A DNA stretch of 64,000 nt, taken from NCBI GenBank assembly GCA_034401795.1, contig CM067365.1, positions 16,421,166 to 16,485,165 on the forward strand. The letters are read 5' to 3'. Under the pieces are notes generated by a model. The model was given only the letters and a program-made list of their open reading frames with translations, made no database searches and was not told the origin of the DNA. This document shows positions 53,551 to 64,000 of this stretch, piece after piece. Position 1 is the first letter of the stretch; the number at the start of each line of letters is the position of its first letter. This DNA comes from Chaetoderma sp. LZ-2023a (Eukaryota > Mollusca > Caudofoveata > Chaetodermatida > Chaetodermatidae). The position numbers were made by a program, and so were the translations under genes.

Positions 53551-53829
53551 GTAAGATGATAATTCCGCTGATGAGTTAGACGATCACCGTGCTGACTCGC
53601 TGACATGGAGAAACACGACAAACATATAGGGTAAGCTTATAGGGTTCATTTGCGCTGGTTTGAAAATCTGGATAAAGGTATGGAAACTTAATACACCTTT
53701 TTCTCAGGCATTGTCAGGACAGTGGTCAAGTGTGGTCATGAAAATTGAGATTGTGGCTTAGTGAATGTCCAGTTACCAGTCAAGAGAAGACTATTTCCGC
53801 CGAGCCCTATACCATGTGGAGGTTGACTC

Positions 53830-54070
53830 GACTTTGTAATACGCATGGCATCCATTGTCCCGCATAAGCGGCATATAGAATGTCAGATTCCAGTTTATCC
53901 AACAATCATATGACGTCATAATTAACTGTGTGACGTGACAAATTCTATGTCTACTAATTAATAAACATTCTGTTGAATATTTTGAAACTACTTTGACTGG
54001 GCGCTGTTGCTGCTATAGCACCCAGCATGCCCAGTCAAATTAGTTTCAAAATATTCAACATCTTACCTGT
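53830..54070. repeat. Composite family D + family B element
   Basis: AGAATGTCAGATTCCAGTTT, ATGACGTCATAATTAACTG and TAATAAACATTCTGTTGAAT lead into a full family B foldback (53968-54068: TTGAATATTTTGAAACTACT ... AATTAGTTTCAAAATATTCA) with a CTGTTGCTGCTATAGCACCC loop. Same order as at 16495-16955. Confidence 0.6.
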
Positions 54071-55014
54071 ATAGTTTTCTGGAAAGTGAGATTCAGAGAG
54101 TGCATGAATCGATCCATCCTAGCACGGGCAAAGCATGGGAGGAGCTTAGCTAGAGATGGGCGGGGCATAACTAAATCTGGTTTCCTCCATTATGTAGAAA
54201 GTTAAAGCGTTTCAAAATTACGCTCAAAATGTGCAGGCCCAGGCCTCTATTTGAAAATTTACCATTCTGGAGACTGGCTCCGTTATTGACATACACCGCT
54301 GCATTCTATGATTTTACATTCGACACTGTATGCTATATTTTGTGCCACATTGGTCAGAGGACTCTCAGCGCTGAAGCAATATGGAGATAAACAATGGAAC
54401 ATTTGTCCAATACCCGCGTCGTTGATATATTTTTCAACCGGCCTGCTGTGAGGTCAAGCGTATCTATTTTAGAAACAATGTTTCTGAACTCTGTTACGTT
54501 TTAGTCGATGTGCACATTAACCCTTGTGTCTAGTGACGCGGGTAGCAACAATAATGTAAAATGGTACAAAAATTGCTAAACTCTATCATAATTCAAAATC
54601 ATACCTAAATGTGATAAATCATAATTCAAAATAGTTCATACATGCAGCGTATATGATAAATAGGATCTCAGTCGTGTTACCATTTAGTATCAAATTTATC
54701 ACGAACAGGTTGTTTATAGGAAAATCTCATTTGAAACTATATTAAGGCATGTTCCCACATGTCCACCTGAGATCTTACTTAGAAGCGAGAGTGATAAATA
54801 TGATGCGAAATCGCAACCCATGTGAGGTCTTATTCTACGTACATGTATTAAAGTTTATGAGTACTTTAAAAAAAATTTTACTTGAGGTCACTGCTGCAGA
54901 AATAGCTTCCAGTCCAACTCTGTGAAATTTGCAACATGAATTAAACCTATAATATATATTTAATTTAACTGTCTCACTGCTGTAAGCCACCAGTCAATAA
55001 ATTCAACGCGCAAA

Positions 55015-55125
55015 AACTCTTGACTTGTTGAATATTTTGAAAACAATTTGACTGAAAGTTGTTGCTGGCTTAGCCACCAGCAACTTTCAGTCAGATTGTT
55101 TTCAAAATATTCAACCTTTCCAGCG
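55015..55125. repeat. Family B foldback copy, near-perfect palindrome
   Basis: TTGAATATTTTGAAAACAAT, TTGACTGAAAGTTGTTGCTG, GCTTAGCC, then the exact return CAGCAACTTTCAGTCAGATT, GTTTTCAAAATATTCAA. One of the best-preserved hairpins of the family. Confidence 0.75.
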
Positions 55126-55224
55126 CTAAACTCCCTGGAAAATAGTGTGCATAAATTCAGTAGGCAGCCAGTTAAACCCGACACGCCAATTTTGAGAAGT
55201 CATTTACAGTGCAAGAATTATTCT

Positions 55225-55345
55225 GTTGAATAACCTGAAGTTAATTTGGCTGGGAGTGGTTGGTGTCTATGGAGCTGTTGTTGTCTATGGCAGTAACAAC
55301 TTCACGTCAAATTAGCTTCAAGATATACAACAGCTTACATGTATG
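55225..55345. repeat. Family B foldback copy
   Basis: TTGAATAACCTGAAGTTAAT ... AAATTAGCTTCAAGATATAC, with a GGAGCTGTTGTTGTCTATGG loop. Confidence 0.55.
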
Positions 55346-55458
55346 GTTTCCTTGAAATGAAGAGTCTGGGAATCAAACGGTTAAAAATATTAGCATCTTT
55401 TTGTGATTGTTAGATCTGTAATGAAACATTTACACCTTTTCTAAATAATTTTCTGCAG

Positions 55459-58286
55459 GTCTGTGCCGCATTGCTCACCTGATGTATGTGGAGATGATGA
55501 TGAAGAAGTCTTCTTTGGTTTGGCAAAATCAACTGAGAAGAAAAAGGCACAAAAATTAAAGGCAAGACGAACTGTTTTGTACTGCCCTGGATTTCGTGGA
55601 AATCTTGAAGAATTGGATTGGGCGGAGAAAGAATTATCTGACGGACCACTGATTGTCGCTCGGCAAGTTTCTGAATTTGAATCTTCAGCAGTTGATCAGG
55701 ATACAAGTGTCAGCTCACACGAGAGTAATGTTAAGTTTCCTTCAGAGGGAAGCGATAGTGGTGTTGACTGTAGTCGGAGCGAGAAGCTTGATGAATCGTG
55801 TTCCATCGGTGAAGAAGAAAGAACATCTATTGGTCTGAATACGGCAAAGGCATCTCTTTCTGTAAGCCCAACCTTAGGAAAATGCAGTGAGTCTACAGAT
55901 GTCAGCTTGAGAAGCGACGGGAGTGGTGCAGATGGTGCCACATTCCACTCACTTACATCTTGCCAGGAAACAGACATTTTGCTGAATCCTTCGCAAAGAC
56001 CATCCGTTGTGATGATTAGTACTATTGCGAATAAATATACCAAGCCGAATAGTGTGATTGACTCTGTACTACCTCCATCAGAAGTGCTAGTGAATAAATA
56101 CAGTGCATTCTCTGTTTATAAATCCCCATCAAAATATACCAGCAATCCTCAGAAACCACCCGGACCATCCCCGAACAATCCTAGCTCAGTATTTCGTGAT
56201 TTAAGTATACAGACATCTATGTTGGTTGGCACTGAGAGTCACACAGAAATTCCACAACAAAAACAATTTTTCACTCGTGTCGTTGATAACGATTTCAAAC
56301 TTAGTCCGAAGAGAAAGAATGTAAAGCCAGAATTCAAGTACCTTTCACCACACCGAGTTACTGAAACATGCAGCATGGGTCTTGCTGCGAAAGACATCTG
56401 GAGAAATGTAGTTAAAGAAAGTGACAAGTCTATGAGGCAACCATGTAGCCATGGTACTCAGACAGAGAACAACAATGAGGAGTTTGATGATTTGCTAAAT
56501 CAAAGTACGAAACAAATTTATGATGCGGCACAAACACAGTCTAATGATGCATGTACACTAACTATCAGAAATAAGACTGCCATAGGAAATGAGAATGGCA
56601 AGACTTCCTCTAGCACTCAGTCTCCTATCAGGAACTTAGCTGCACAGTTTTCTACAGTTTCCATGGATACCCACAAATCAGAGCCGTTGTCTGATAGCTC
56701 GCAGTTGCTCCAGTTTAACTCATTTGAGACGACAAAATCTGACTCTTCTCTCAAGTGGTCAGCATACAGAGACTGTGATGTAATGCCGAGCAATGGTCAA
56801 GGAGTTGATGACATTTCATCTGATATAGCATCCATGAACCTCTGCGAGCCTTTCAATATTCTACATATGCCACCTGAGATGTTACCGTTGTTAGGTAAGT
56901 CTAATGCCTCTAATATTAGTCAATCTGTTTCTGAGATTGACACAGATCAGCAGGACATGTCTACTCATTATCGACAACAAGTCCTATCATCCCATGCTGA
57001 GAAGGGTGACAATTGTTCTGGCGATAGTGCAAGGAATATTACAATGACACGCGCAAATCTTAACAAGCATGTTTGTTTTAAAGACGGTCCAGATAGCATC
57101 ATTAACAACACTGAGGAGTCAAATTCTAGTACGGAGGCTAGTGAAGCTGGGAGTACGAGTACTGATTCAGACAGCACTCTGAATGCGGACATTATTAAAG
57201 CTTTGTGTATGCCGTTTGTAGATAACAAGCCTGATTTGCCGTCTCTAGGCACCCCGAGCAGAGCACAAGAAGTTGTAGATACTAAGACGTTATCTAATAA
57301 CAGAAACATGCCATCAGTATCCTGCGCCACACCACGGAACAGCAAGAACTGTGATGCAGAGCAAAATATTACTAAAACACGTGGAAGTGGCGTCGCTAGT
57401 TCATACAATGTTAATACTCGACCACAGTCACAATTATCTGGTCACAAGCCCATTGTTTACAACAAAACCGAAGCTGACCGCAATATAACGAAGACGCGAG
57501 GGAATGTTTGTTTCACTGCGAGCAGTGAGAGTAGTATTACTGATGCGAAGAATGAGATGCCTACAATAATCACGTCTCTGAAATCAGGAGAGAATCTACA
57601 ATTATCGTCATTACAATTAGGAGCAAATCAAGATGAGTCATCATTACACTCAGAGGATATTAGCAGCGGTAATAGTATATTTTCAGATTCTACGATTGAT
57701 AGCTCTCCCAGATATAACTCGGACGTGAGTGATGCTGATTTAGAGAATTATTATCTAAATCTCATAGATTCAGAAATTAAGCATGAAGCCAGTGCTAATG
57801 TTGTATCTCGGCCTATATCTGTTACAGACTCGGACAGTTCTTCTGCCACCGGAAAACATGAAAATATCATGCCTGGTCAGTATTTAAGTCCAGAAGATTT
57901 TCTTAAACCTGGATCACAAACAGTCAGTTGTTCCTCACCACATATTAGTGCTACTCATGTGTTGCGTAACCGTGGTAATAAAAACTCAAAGATTTGTAAT
58001 AAGAGTAGCGGCAGTGCTATCACAGTATCAGACTTGCAGAAATTGCACGCTTCAAAACCATTTCACAAAAACTTACAGGAATCACGCAGGACACCAACAC
58101 CGGTAAAGGGCAGATGTTTAAAGGTGAAGCCAGTTATGACGAGCAGCAGCCGTGAAGCTATCACTGACCACTACCCCACGCCGTCTACTCCACAGGTGGT
58201 TATGAAGAGGAGCCGTGAGAATGTGAACGGTCATTACCACACTCCGTCGACACCACAGCCAGAACAGAAGAAATCTAAATATGAAG
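55459..58286 (+). CDS. Ser/Thr-rich protein with N-terminal DEEVFFG motif, GTSE1-like (tentative), large exon
   Basis: One 2.83-kb exon, open for 941 codons. Acceptor TTTTCTGCAG ends at 55458 and donor GAAG/GTATTT follows 58286; phases fit the exons at 53550 and 62066. Counting from 55463, residues 11-19 are D-D-D-E-E-V-F-F-G, followed by a Lys/Arg-rich stretch (K-K-K-A-Q-K-L-K-A-R-R). GTSE1 has E-D-D-E-V-F-F-G-P near its N-terminus, so the call is a microtubule/mitosis-linked GTSE1-like protein, from this motif and the TP-rich basic tail only. The rest is disordered, Ser/Asn-rich and without folds. Internal repeats: N-I-T-(M/K)-T-R at about 525, 635 and 674, and H-Y-x-T-P-S-T-P-Q at 903 and 924 (proline-directed phosphorylation style). 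The true start is upstream; the first residue here is GTG-encoded and internal. Confidence 0.75.
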
Positions 58287-59534
58287 GTATTTAAACATAT
58301 TCTTGTGGTGTGGTCACGTGTCACTCGGGACACAAATGAAGGCTGTTATTTCGAGCTCCGATGTAGACTATTTAATTGTCAAGCTGACCTTAACCACTCA
58401 TAGAGTGTGTGATAGCGTGAGTCTTGAATTGTCCATTTGCAGGCCATGAGAAGACTTTGAAAGTTTACTGCTGTAATGACTTGCTTGATAATTCAGCCAA
58501 TCTTTGATTCCAGCTATAAATTTTCAAAAATAGTCTTCTCGTCCCGCAAATGAACATTTACTAAGCAAAAACCCTTTAACTGTTTAACACTCATATTAGC
58601 CAAAATGTCTTATGCAGTGGTCTTACGAAATTTTCTTGTATTACACCCACCCACCAACCACACCCCACACCCTAAACATGAAAGCCCAGTATTTGAATTC
58701 CAGAGAAGACATACAGTTTGATAGTAACAGCTTCCAGTCAAAGTACTTTCAAAATCTTTTCCGGCTGGTACATCTCTCTTGTCACATGACACCCTTAACT
58801 CTAAAAGTGAAAATAAATAAATAAAGAGTTGTTGAATATTTTGGACGTAATTGGATTTGAAGACATTGCTGCCTAACATGCCTATGAACCTTTGTCCTGT
58901 ACCATCATTCAAATTTAATTTAGCATTTTAAGATGCATTCATCCTGAAAGCAGTGTTGCTGCCACCTGTTGCTTTCATAATTGTAGAGCAACAGCTTCTG
59001 CTGACTACCATTTCGTAAAACTGGTTGTGGATGCCTGAAAGCTGTAACCATTTAACATTCAAGCTGGCCAAAATAAAATCTGGATCCTGCAGTGGGATTG
59101 AGAAATGTCCAAAATTTACAGACCAAGCAAAGACTAGCGTAGAAGATTTACCACTAGTATAACTTGCTCAATAACCGAGCAAGTTATTCCAGTGGTAAAT
59201 CTTTAATAATAATCTCTTACTCTGCAAATGCACATTTCTATAGATGAGAAAATTGAGATTTTGCTGAACATTTGAAGATTAGTACCTTGAATACATTAAC
59301 CCTCTTGTCCTCAGAATGAGAAGACGCAAGTCATGCAATATGATCTTGACAATGTAAGACGTCTTCTGATTAATCTTTTTACTCTTGAAATTCTAGTGTC
59401 TTGAATTCAAAATTTAATCCCAGTTTAACTGGAACGTGTAGTAACAGCTCCCAGATCTCCCAGTCAAATTAGTTTCAACCTATCCTTCATAATATTCCTT
59501 ACATCATAAGAGATTTTTCAGTAAGTGTTTGTAA

Positions 59535-59755
59535 TAACTCTGAAATTTGCTCAAGACTTCATTTTTCTCATACGAAATGTTGATTGGCAGATCAAGAGAA
59601 GACCTTTTTGAAAATATACCACTGCAATGACTGGCTCGGTTTTTGAGCCAGTCATTCCAGTTGTAAATTTTCAAAAACGATCTTGGTCTACAAATGGACA
59701 TTTCTCAAGACCACTACAGAAGCCGTTTTTAGATGGTATAAGTGTTAAAGGGCTA
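59535..59755. repeat. Family A hairpin MITE copy
   Basis: TTGATTGGCAGATCAAGAGA and its return TGGTCTACAAATGGACATTT, with the loop ACTGGCTCGGTTTTTGAGCC. The right edge has GTGTTAAAGGG. Confidence 0.7.
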
Positions 59756-59864
59756 AATTGTTAACATTTTTGAAATATATTATATACTATATAAATAACT
59801 GTCCAATCATTATTTTCAAAAACTCAACATTTTTGCTGTCTGGTTGTTTTGGACAACTGGGGCT

Positions 59865-60115
59865 AATTATTAACCCTTTACTGGTCAAGCCGGCCAAAAG
59901 CATCCTCTGCTGTGGTCGTAAGGAATGGCTATTTGCAGGCCAAGATAAGGATATTTTGGAAAATTTACTACTGAAATGACTGGATCGATAAACGAGCCAG
60001 TCATTGTAGTGGTAAATTAAATAAAAAAAATTTTATCTTGGCTTACAAATGGACATTCAGTAAGCAAATATTTTAATTTTCTTGACCAAATTTTAGCCTT
60101 TAATGGATTACTGGT
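59865..60115. repeat. Family A hairpin MITE copy with TTAACCC edge
   Basis: Starts at TTAACCCTTTACTGGTCAAG (59870 on) and has the loop TGGATCGATAAACGAGCCAG. Overlaps or abuts the next copy at 60096. Confidence 0.7.
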
Positions 60116-60315
60116 CAAATTTGGTCAAGAAAATTTAAATATTTTTGTATTTAATGTTCATCTGTAGGTAAAGAGAAAAGTATTTTTTTTTAATTTACCA
60201 CTGGAATGACTGGCTTGATTATCGAGCCAGCCATTCCTGTCATAAATTTTCAAGAATACGCTTCTCTTTACCTGCAGAGGCCTGTTTTGGTCGGCTTGAC
60301 CAGTAAAGAATTAAA
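60096..60315. repeat. Family A hairpin MITE copy
   Basis: GTTCATCTGTAGGTAAAGAG and the return CTCTTTACCTGCAGAGG, with the loop CTGGCTTGATTATCGAGCC. The right edge (GTAAAGAATTAAAG) is degraded. Confidence 0.7.
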
Positions 60316-61683
60316 GTGACTCTATTCGCTATTGATTCATTCGGCCAGTCAATCAAATTTATCATTAGTAATTTCAAGTGTTACAGGGGTAGCCTTTGAA
60401 TTCCCCATATCTCATTTTCAGCGCAACCATACAGGAAAACTTGAGTATATTGAAATTAATATGACTGGAACCCGTTGCTATCTAAGGCAGCAACGGCTTC
60501 CAGTCAAATTAATTTCAAAATATTCACCAGAATAAGTCTTATGTATCGTAACAAAGATTTGTCTGTGAAATGGTTAAGTAATTTTGAGGCATTAACAATT
60601 TGTGGTCAATTAAGTTCCCAGTTTAAGATTTGAATTTAAATTTTTTGAAATTTATTTTAAAAATTTATTTAATTAGACTAACTGATACCCCGCTTTTAAA
60701 AGCATACGTATCTAGTCTTTGTTTAAATCTACATTAATGCTAGTGATTATTTAATTTAATTTTATTTCATTTAATTTAATTTTAACATTATTTCAATTAT
60801 TTAATAGGTTTTCAATTTACTTTAATAATTTCTTCTGTCTTATAAATTGATCTTGTTATTTTTAATCCTACAGATCTGTTAAAAGTGTTAATGAACAAAT
60901 ATTTAAATCATATGTATTTAAAATTAATGGCTAATTGAAGTAGTTAGATAAACACTCTGGCCAGTGGCACTGTACAGGCCATTAAAGAAAACACAGTATA
61001 ACCTAACGCGATCATAGCCAAGAATGGAAATCCATTTACAGCTCACCCTGTAGTTTTGACTGTCTGGTTTTACACCTCAGTGTTTAGACATGCTAGAACT
61101 GAATAACTTGAGTAAATCTTGTCATATCAGCCACCAATTATATTTATAAAAAACACTTTCTGAAAAGCATATATATCATATAGGAGAAATTACACGGTAA
61201 GTTAGTCGTCTATTGGCAACGGTAGAATCATCTAGATTTGGTCCAAAAAATTTAAATATTTTCTTATTGAATTCCATTTACAGGCCAAGAGAATACAATT
61301 TTTGAAAATTTATCACTAATGACTGTCTCGGTTATCGAGCCAGTCATTCCAGTGGTAAATTTTCAAAAATTACATTCTCTTGACCTGTAAATTGGCATTC
61401 CACAGGAGCATAGCAGAGGCCGGTTTTGGCCGGTATGACTATTAAAGGGTTAACCCTTTCCCTGATGAACTCCCTATATCTCAAAATTAATTTTACTGGA
61501 AGCAGGCAGCAACGGCTTCCACTCAAATTTATTTTAAAATATTTAACAGACTAAGTTGTATGTCATAACGAATATACTTTTTCACCCTTTAATCCTAGAA
61601 ATTCCAGTGTCAGTAAAATTGGTTTCAAAATATTCAACTGCCATGCAATCGTTACATTATAAGGAATTTGTCATTCAATTTTA

Positions 61684-61940
61684 CACTGTTAACCCGTTGA
61701 CACATAAGTCGGCCACAAATGGATTCTGTAGTTGTCTTGAGAAATGTCCATTTGCATACCAAGAGCAGACTATTTTTGAAATTTACCACTGGAATTACTG
61801 GCTCGGCTAGTAACCGAGCCAGTGAGTCCATTAGTAAATTTTCAAAAAATCGTCTTCTTGGTCTGCAACTGGACATTTTTGATGAGAAAATAAAAAATTT
61901 TCTTGAGCAAATTTGAGAGCTTAAAGGGTTAACATTTGTG
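61684..61940. mobile_element. Family A MITE, best-preserved ends
   Basis: TTAACCCG at the left edge (from about 61690) and AAAGGGTTAA at the right (about 61922-61931). Between them are CCATTTGCATACCAAGAG and the return CTTGGTCTGCAACTGGACAT, with the loop GGCTCGGCTAGTAACCGAGCC. Symmetrical TTAA plus CCC/GGG ends define the family. Confidence 0.78.
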
Positions 61941-62065
61941 AATACAGGTATGACAAGTAATTTTAGATAAAGGAACTAATAAAGGTGTTTAGAATTTCTC
62001 TAAAATTGGTACCTTGAAAGATTAATAATATAAATTTGAATTCTGTATTAAAATTTTATTTTCAG

Positions 62066-62196
62066 CCCCTTCAAAGTTCAGCTCACAAAGTAGGAATAAT
62101 AGTCAGACACCATTACAGACATCTAAGGTACGGACACCTGTAGGACGCAGTATAAAAACACCAACACATGCTCTGGAAAACAAGGTCTACCCAAAG
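62066..62196 (+). CDS. GTSE1-like protein, downstream exon (gene continues beyond window)
   Basis: Acceptor TTATTTTCAG ends at 62065; donor CCAAAG/GTATGT. The two leading bases complete an Ala codon with the last base of the large exon, and 43 codons follow: A-P-S-K-F-S-S-Q-S-R-N-N-S-Q-T-P-L-Q-T, then V-R-T-P-V-G-R-S-I-K-T-P-T-H. The basic TP/SP-type motifs resemble the T-P-V-R-R-S-type region of GTSE1 (inference). It ends in phase 0, and the remaining exons lie right of the window. Confidence 0.7.
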
Positions 62197-62204
62197 GTAT
62201 GTAA

Positions 62205-62310
62205 ATTATGTAATTTTTATTATTGTCAAGCATTAGTTCTATGAACCCTGTCTTTGACGACGCACTGGTACTAGGATCTAGTTCATTCATCATTTGGAAT
62301 GTATGTAGTT
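62205..62310 (-). mobile_element. SINE 3' body fragment
   Basis: TTTTTATTATTGTCAAGCAT, TAGTTCTATGAACCCTGTCT and GACGACGCACTGGTACTAGG match the SINE at 25405-25625. The tRNA-like head is absent. It begins only about 10 bp after the donor at 62197. Confidence 0.7.
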
Positions 62311-62334
62311 CTGTTATTTATCAAATATGAATCT

Positions 62335-62560
62335 ATTTATCCTCAAATTTGTTCAAGAAAATTTTAATATTCTCTTGGAAAACATCCATTTGCAGACCAA
62401 GTGAGGATTATTTTTGAAGATTTACCAATGGAATGACTGGCTCAGTTATGCTGAGCCAGTTATTCCATTAATAAAGTTTCAGAAATACTCTCTTGGCCTG
62501 AAAATGGATATTTCTCAAAATCACTGCAGAAACCGTTTTTGGCCGGCTTGACCAGCTCTC
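62335..62560. repeat. Family A hairpin MITE copy
   Basis: ATCCATTTGCAGACCAAGTG, the loop GGCTCAGTTATGCTGAGCC and the return TCTTGGCCTGAAAATGGATA. Confidence 0.7.
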
Positions 62561-62669
62561 AGTATATCTCAATTTCCAAAGTATCTATATGTTGAATATT
62601 TAAAAAAAAAATGTGTGTGGAAACCATTACTACCTTCCTTGGCAATGGCTTCCAATGGTTCTTACATCA

Positions 62670-62900
62670 TTAACCCTTTAACCCTCAAAATTGTTCAACA
62701 AAATTTCAACTTTCTCATAGAACATGTCCATTTGTAGACCAAGAGAGAATTATTATTTTTAATTTATCAAGGGAATAACTGACTCGCTCATTGAACCAGT
62801 CATTCCATTGGTAAACTAAAAAAAAAAGTTCTTGATCTGCAAATGAGAATTTCTTATGAGATAAGCTATTGTGGCCATATTGACTGTGAAAGGCTTAATT
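62670..62900. repeat. Family A hairpin MITE copy
   Basis: TTAACCCTTTAACCCTCAAA at the left, GTCCATTTGTAGACCAAGAG, the loop ACTGACTCGCTCATTGAACC, and the right edge GTGAAAGGCTTAATTAA. Confidence 0.65.
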
Positions 62901-62934
62901 AACTCATTCAATACAGATCGCGGTGTTGAATTTT

Positions 62935-63000
62935 GTGAAAAGAATTTTACTGCAAACCATTACTGCATTCCATAGCAATGTCTTCCAGTGAAATTATTAG
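62935..63000. repeat. Family B foldback copy, diverged
   Basis: TTTTACTGCAAACCATTACT, GCATTCCATAGCAATGTCTT and CCAGTGAAATTATTAG form a short imperfect hairpin. Confidence 0.45.
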
Positions 63001-64000
63001 TCCCCTACCGGTAAAACCGCGGGGACTATAGTTTTGCACTCTGTCCTCCGTCCGTCTGTCCGTCCATCTGTCGCAGTTGGTTTTCCGCAGTTTTTTTCGC
63101 AGTCCTTAAGATATTATGCTGAGCATTGCTACATTGCTTTATTATGAGAAGTTACAGACCAAGTTCGAGTTTCAGGCGTACGCGTCAATTTTTGATGGAG
63201 TTATGCCCCCTTTCGACTTAAGAAATACGAAAAATATCAGCTTTCCTCACTTGTTTTCGCATTCCTTCAAGATATTTAAGCAAAAATCAGGGCATCACTT
63301 TAGTATAAGGAGTTATAGAACAAGTTCGCGTTTCAGACATTTTCGTCAATTTTTCATGGAATTATTCCCCCTTTTGACTTATGAAATACGAAAAATATTA
63401 GTTTTCCGCACTTTTTTTCGCAGTATTTCAAGATATTATACTGAGAATTGCTACATTGCCTTGTTATGAGAAGTAACAGACCAACTTCAAGTTGCAGGTG
63501 TATGTGTTAATTTTTTATGGAGTTATGCCCCGTTTCGACTTAACAAATATGAAAAATATCAGCTTTCCGCACTTGTTTTCGCATTCCTTCAAGATATTTA
63601 GGCAAAAATCAGGGCATCACTTTAGTATAAGGAGTTACAGAGCAAGTTCGAGTTTCAGACAATTTCGTCAATTTTCCATGGAGTTATTCCCCCTTTCAAC
63701 CTATGAAATACGACAAATATTAGTTTTCCGCAAATTACAGACCGAGTTCGAGTTTCAGGCGTTTGCATCATTTTTTGATGGAGTTATGTCCCCATTCGAC
63801 TTATGAAATACAAACATATCAGCTTTCAAGACATTTTCCTTCTCCTTCACCATATATAACTGAAACTTGGTTTATTGCTATGTTATGAGAAGTTACAGAT
63901 CAAGTTCGAGTTTCAGCTGCGTCTGTCAATTTTTAATGGAGTTTTTAACTGTCAATCTCTAAAGATTTATATCACCATGTACAAATGTAGGGGACATGTA
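63000..64000. repeat. Tandem array of ~160-bp units with alternating A/B types
   Basis: Begins with an ACCGGTAAAACCGCGGGGAC block and a TCCGTCCGTCTGTCC run. Units marked by CAGACCAAGTTCGAGTTTCA or variants start near 63156, 63316, 63476, 63636, 63738 and 63896. Alternate units resemble each other more (AAAAATCAGGGCATCACTTT at 63281 and 63603), giving a ~320-bp higher-order period. Frames read from it are repeat translations. It runs off the window. Confidence 0.8.

Larger units (their letters stand above)
58287..62065. other. Intron of the GTSE1-like gene, packed with hairpin MITEs
   Basis: Family A palindromes at about 58375-58590, 59047-59300, 59535-59755, 59865-60115, 60096-60315, 61240-61455 and 61684-61940. 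Family B foldbacks at about 60437-60535 and 61470-61560, with arms near 58725, 59410-59490 and 61600-61640. The remaining sequence is AT-rich (60560-60960 especially). No extra exon is seen. Confidence 0.7.

Noticed and set aside
55463-55465. Start codon of the GTSE1-like gene at 55463
   Set aside because: The codon is GTG, five bases after a clear splice acceptor, so it is internal to the coding sequence.
63116-63806. Phe-rich plus-strand frames of 104-117 codons
   Set aside because: Translations of the ~160-bp array, with peptides repeating with the unit.

Overview
The window looks like a piece of a gene-poor, repeat-rich invertebrate nuclear genome. Spliced host exons, CR1-like LINEs, DIRS-type retrotransposons and ~157-160 bp tandem units of the kind described in bivalve 'pearl'/Helitron-like elements suggest a lophotrochozoan, most likely a mollusc. 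That assignment is an inference from repeat style, not from a marker gene.

Only two host genes are supported, both on the + strand and both partial. The first, 297-14012, is the 3' end of a transmembrane channel-like (TMC) gene: four exons whose splice phases agree and whose translation carries the end of the TMC fold. Its last intron (3312-13961) is about 10.6 kb because it holds a ~94-copy 20-bp minisatellite, a ~157-bp degenerate array, hairpin MITEs and an almost complete DIRS1-like element on the opposite strand. The second, about 53527 to beyond the right edge, is a fast-evolving Ser/Thr-rich protein encoded mainly by one ~2.8 kb exon. Its N-terminal acidic D-E-E-V-F-F-G motif and TP-rich tail recall GTSE1, but this is tentative.

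The ~40 kb between the genes is layered transposon debris. 14.0-20.9 kb: minisatellite, hairpin MITEs, a ~157-bp array ending in a Helitron-like hairpin, and units carrying nuclear-receptor-type DR1 motifs. 21-25 kb: three or more LINE 3' fragments. 25.4-34.1 kb: a nest in which a LINE (minus strand) has been interrupted by a hAT-like MITE and by a second, more decayed DIRS1-like element, with a tRNA-derived SINE next to the LINE's CTA-repeat tail. 34-39 kb: microsatellites, a TATA/CRE promoter-like block, and two diverged copies of a coding-like cassette of unknown identity. 39-51 kb: more LINE fragments, an inverted ~157-bp array, and a 1.1 kb DNA transposon inserted in a LINE. 51-53.5 kb: TTAA-flanked palindromes and hAT-type subterminal repeats.

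Several small palindromic families recur throughout. Family A has a GGCTCGGTTATCGAGCC loop and, in clear copies, TTAA-CCC...GGG-TTAA ends. Family B is a foldback built on TTGAATATTTTGAAACTAAT. Family C is also TTAA-flanked. Family D carries TGACGTCA. Family A is concentrated in the intron of the second gene, with seven copies in 3.8 kb. The two DIRS elements share the inverted-terminal plus internal-complementary-region design of DIRS1, and their termini share a core motif although their outer ends differ. They are described here as fossils.
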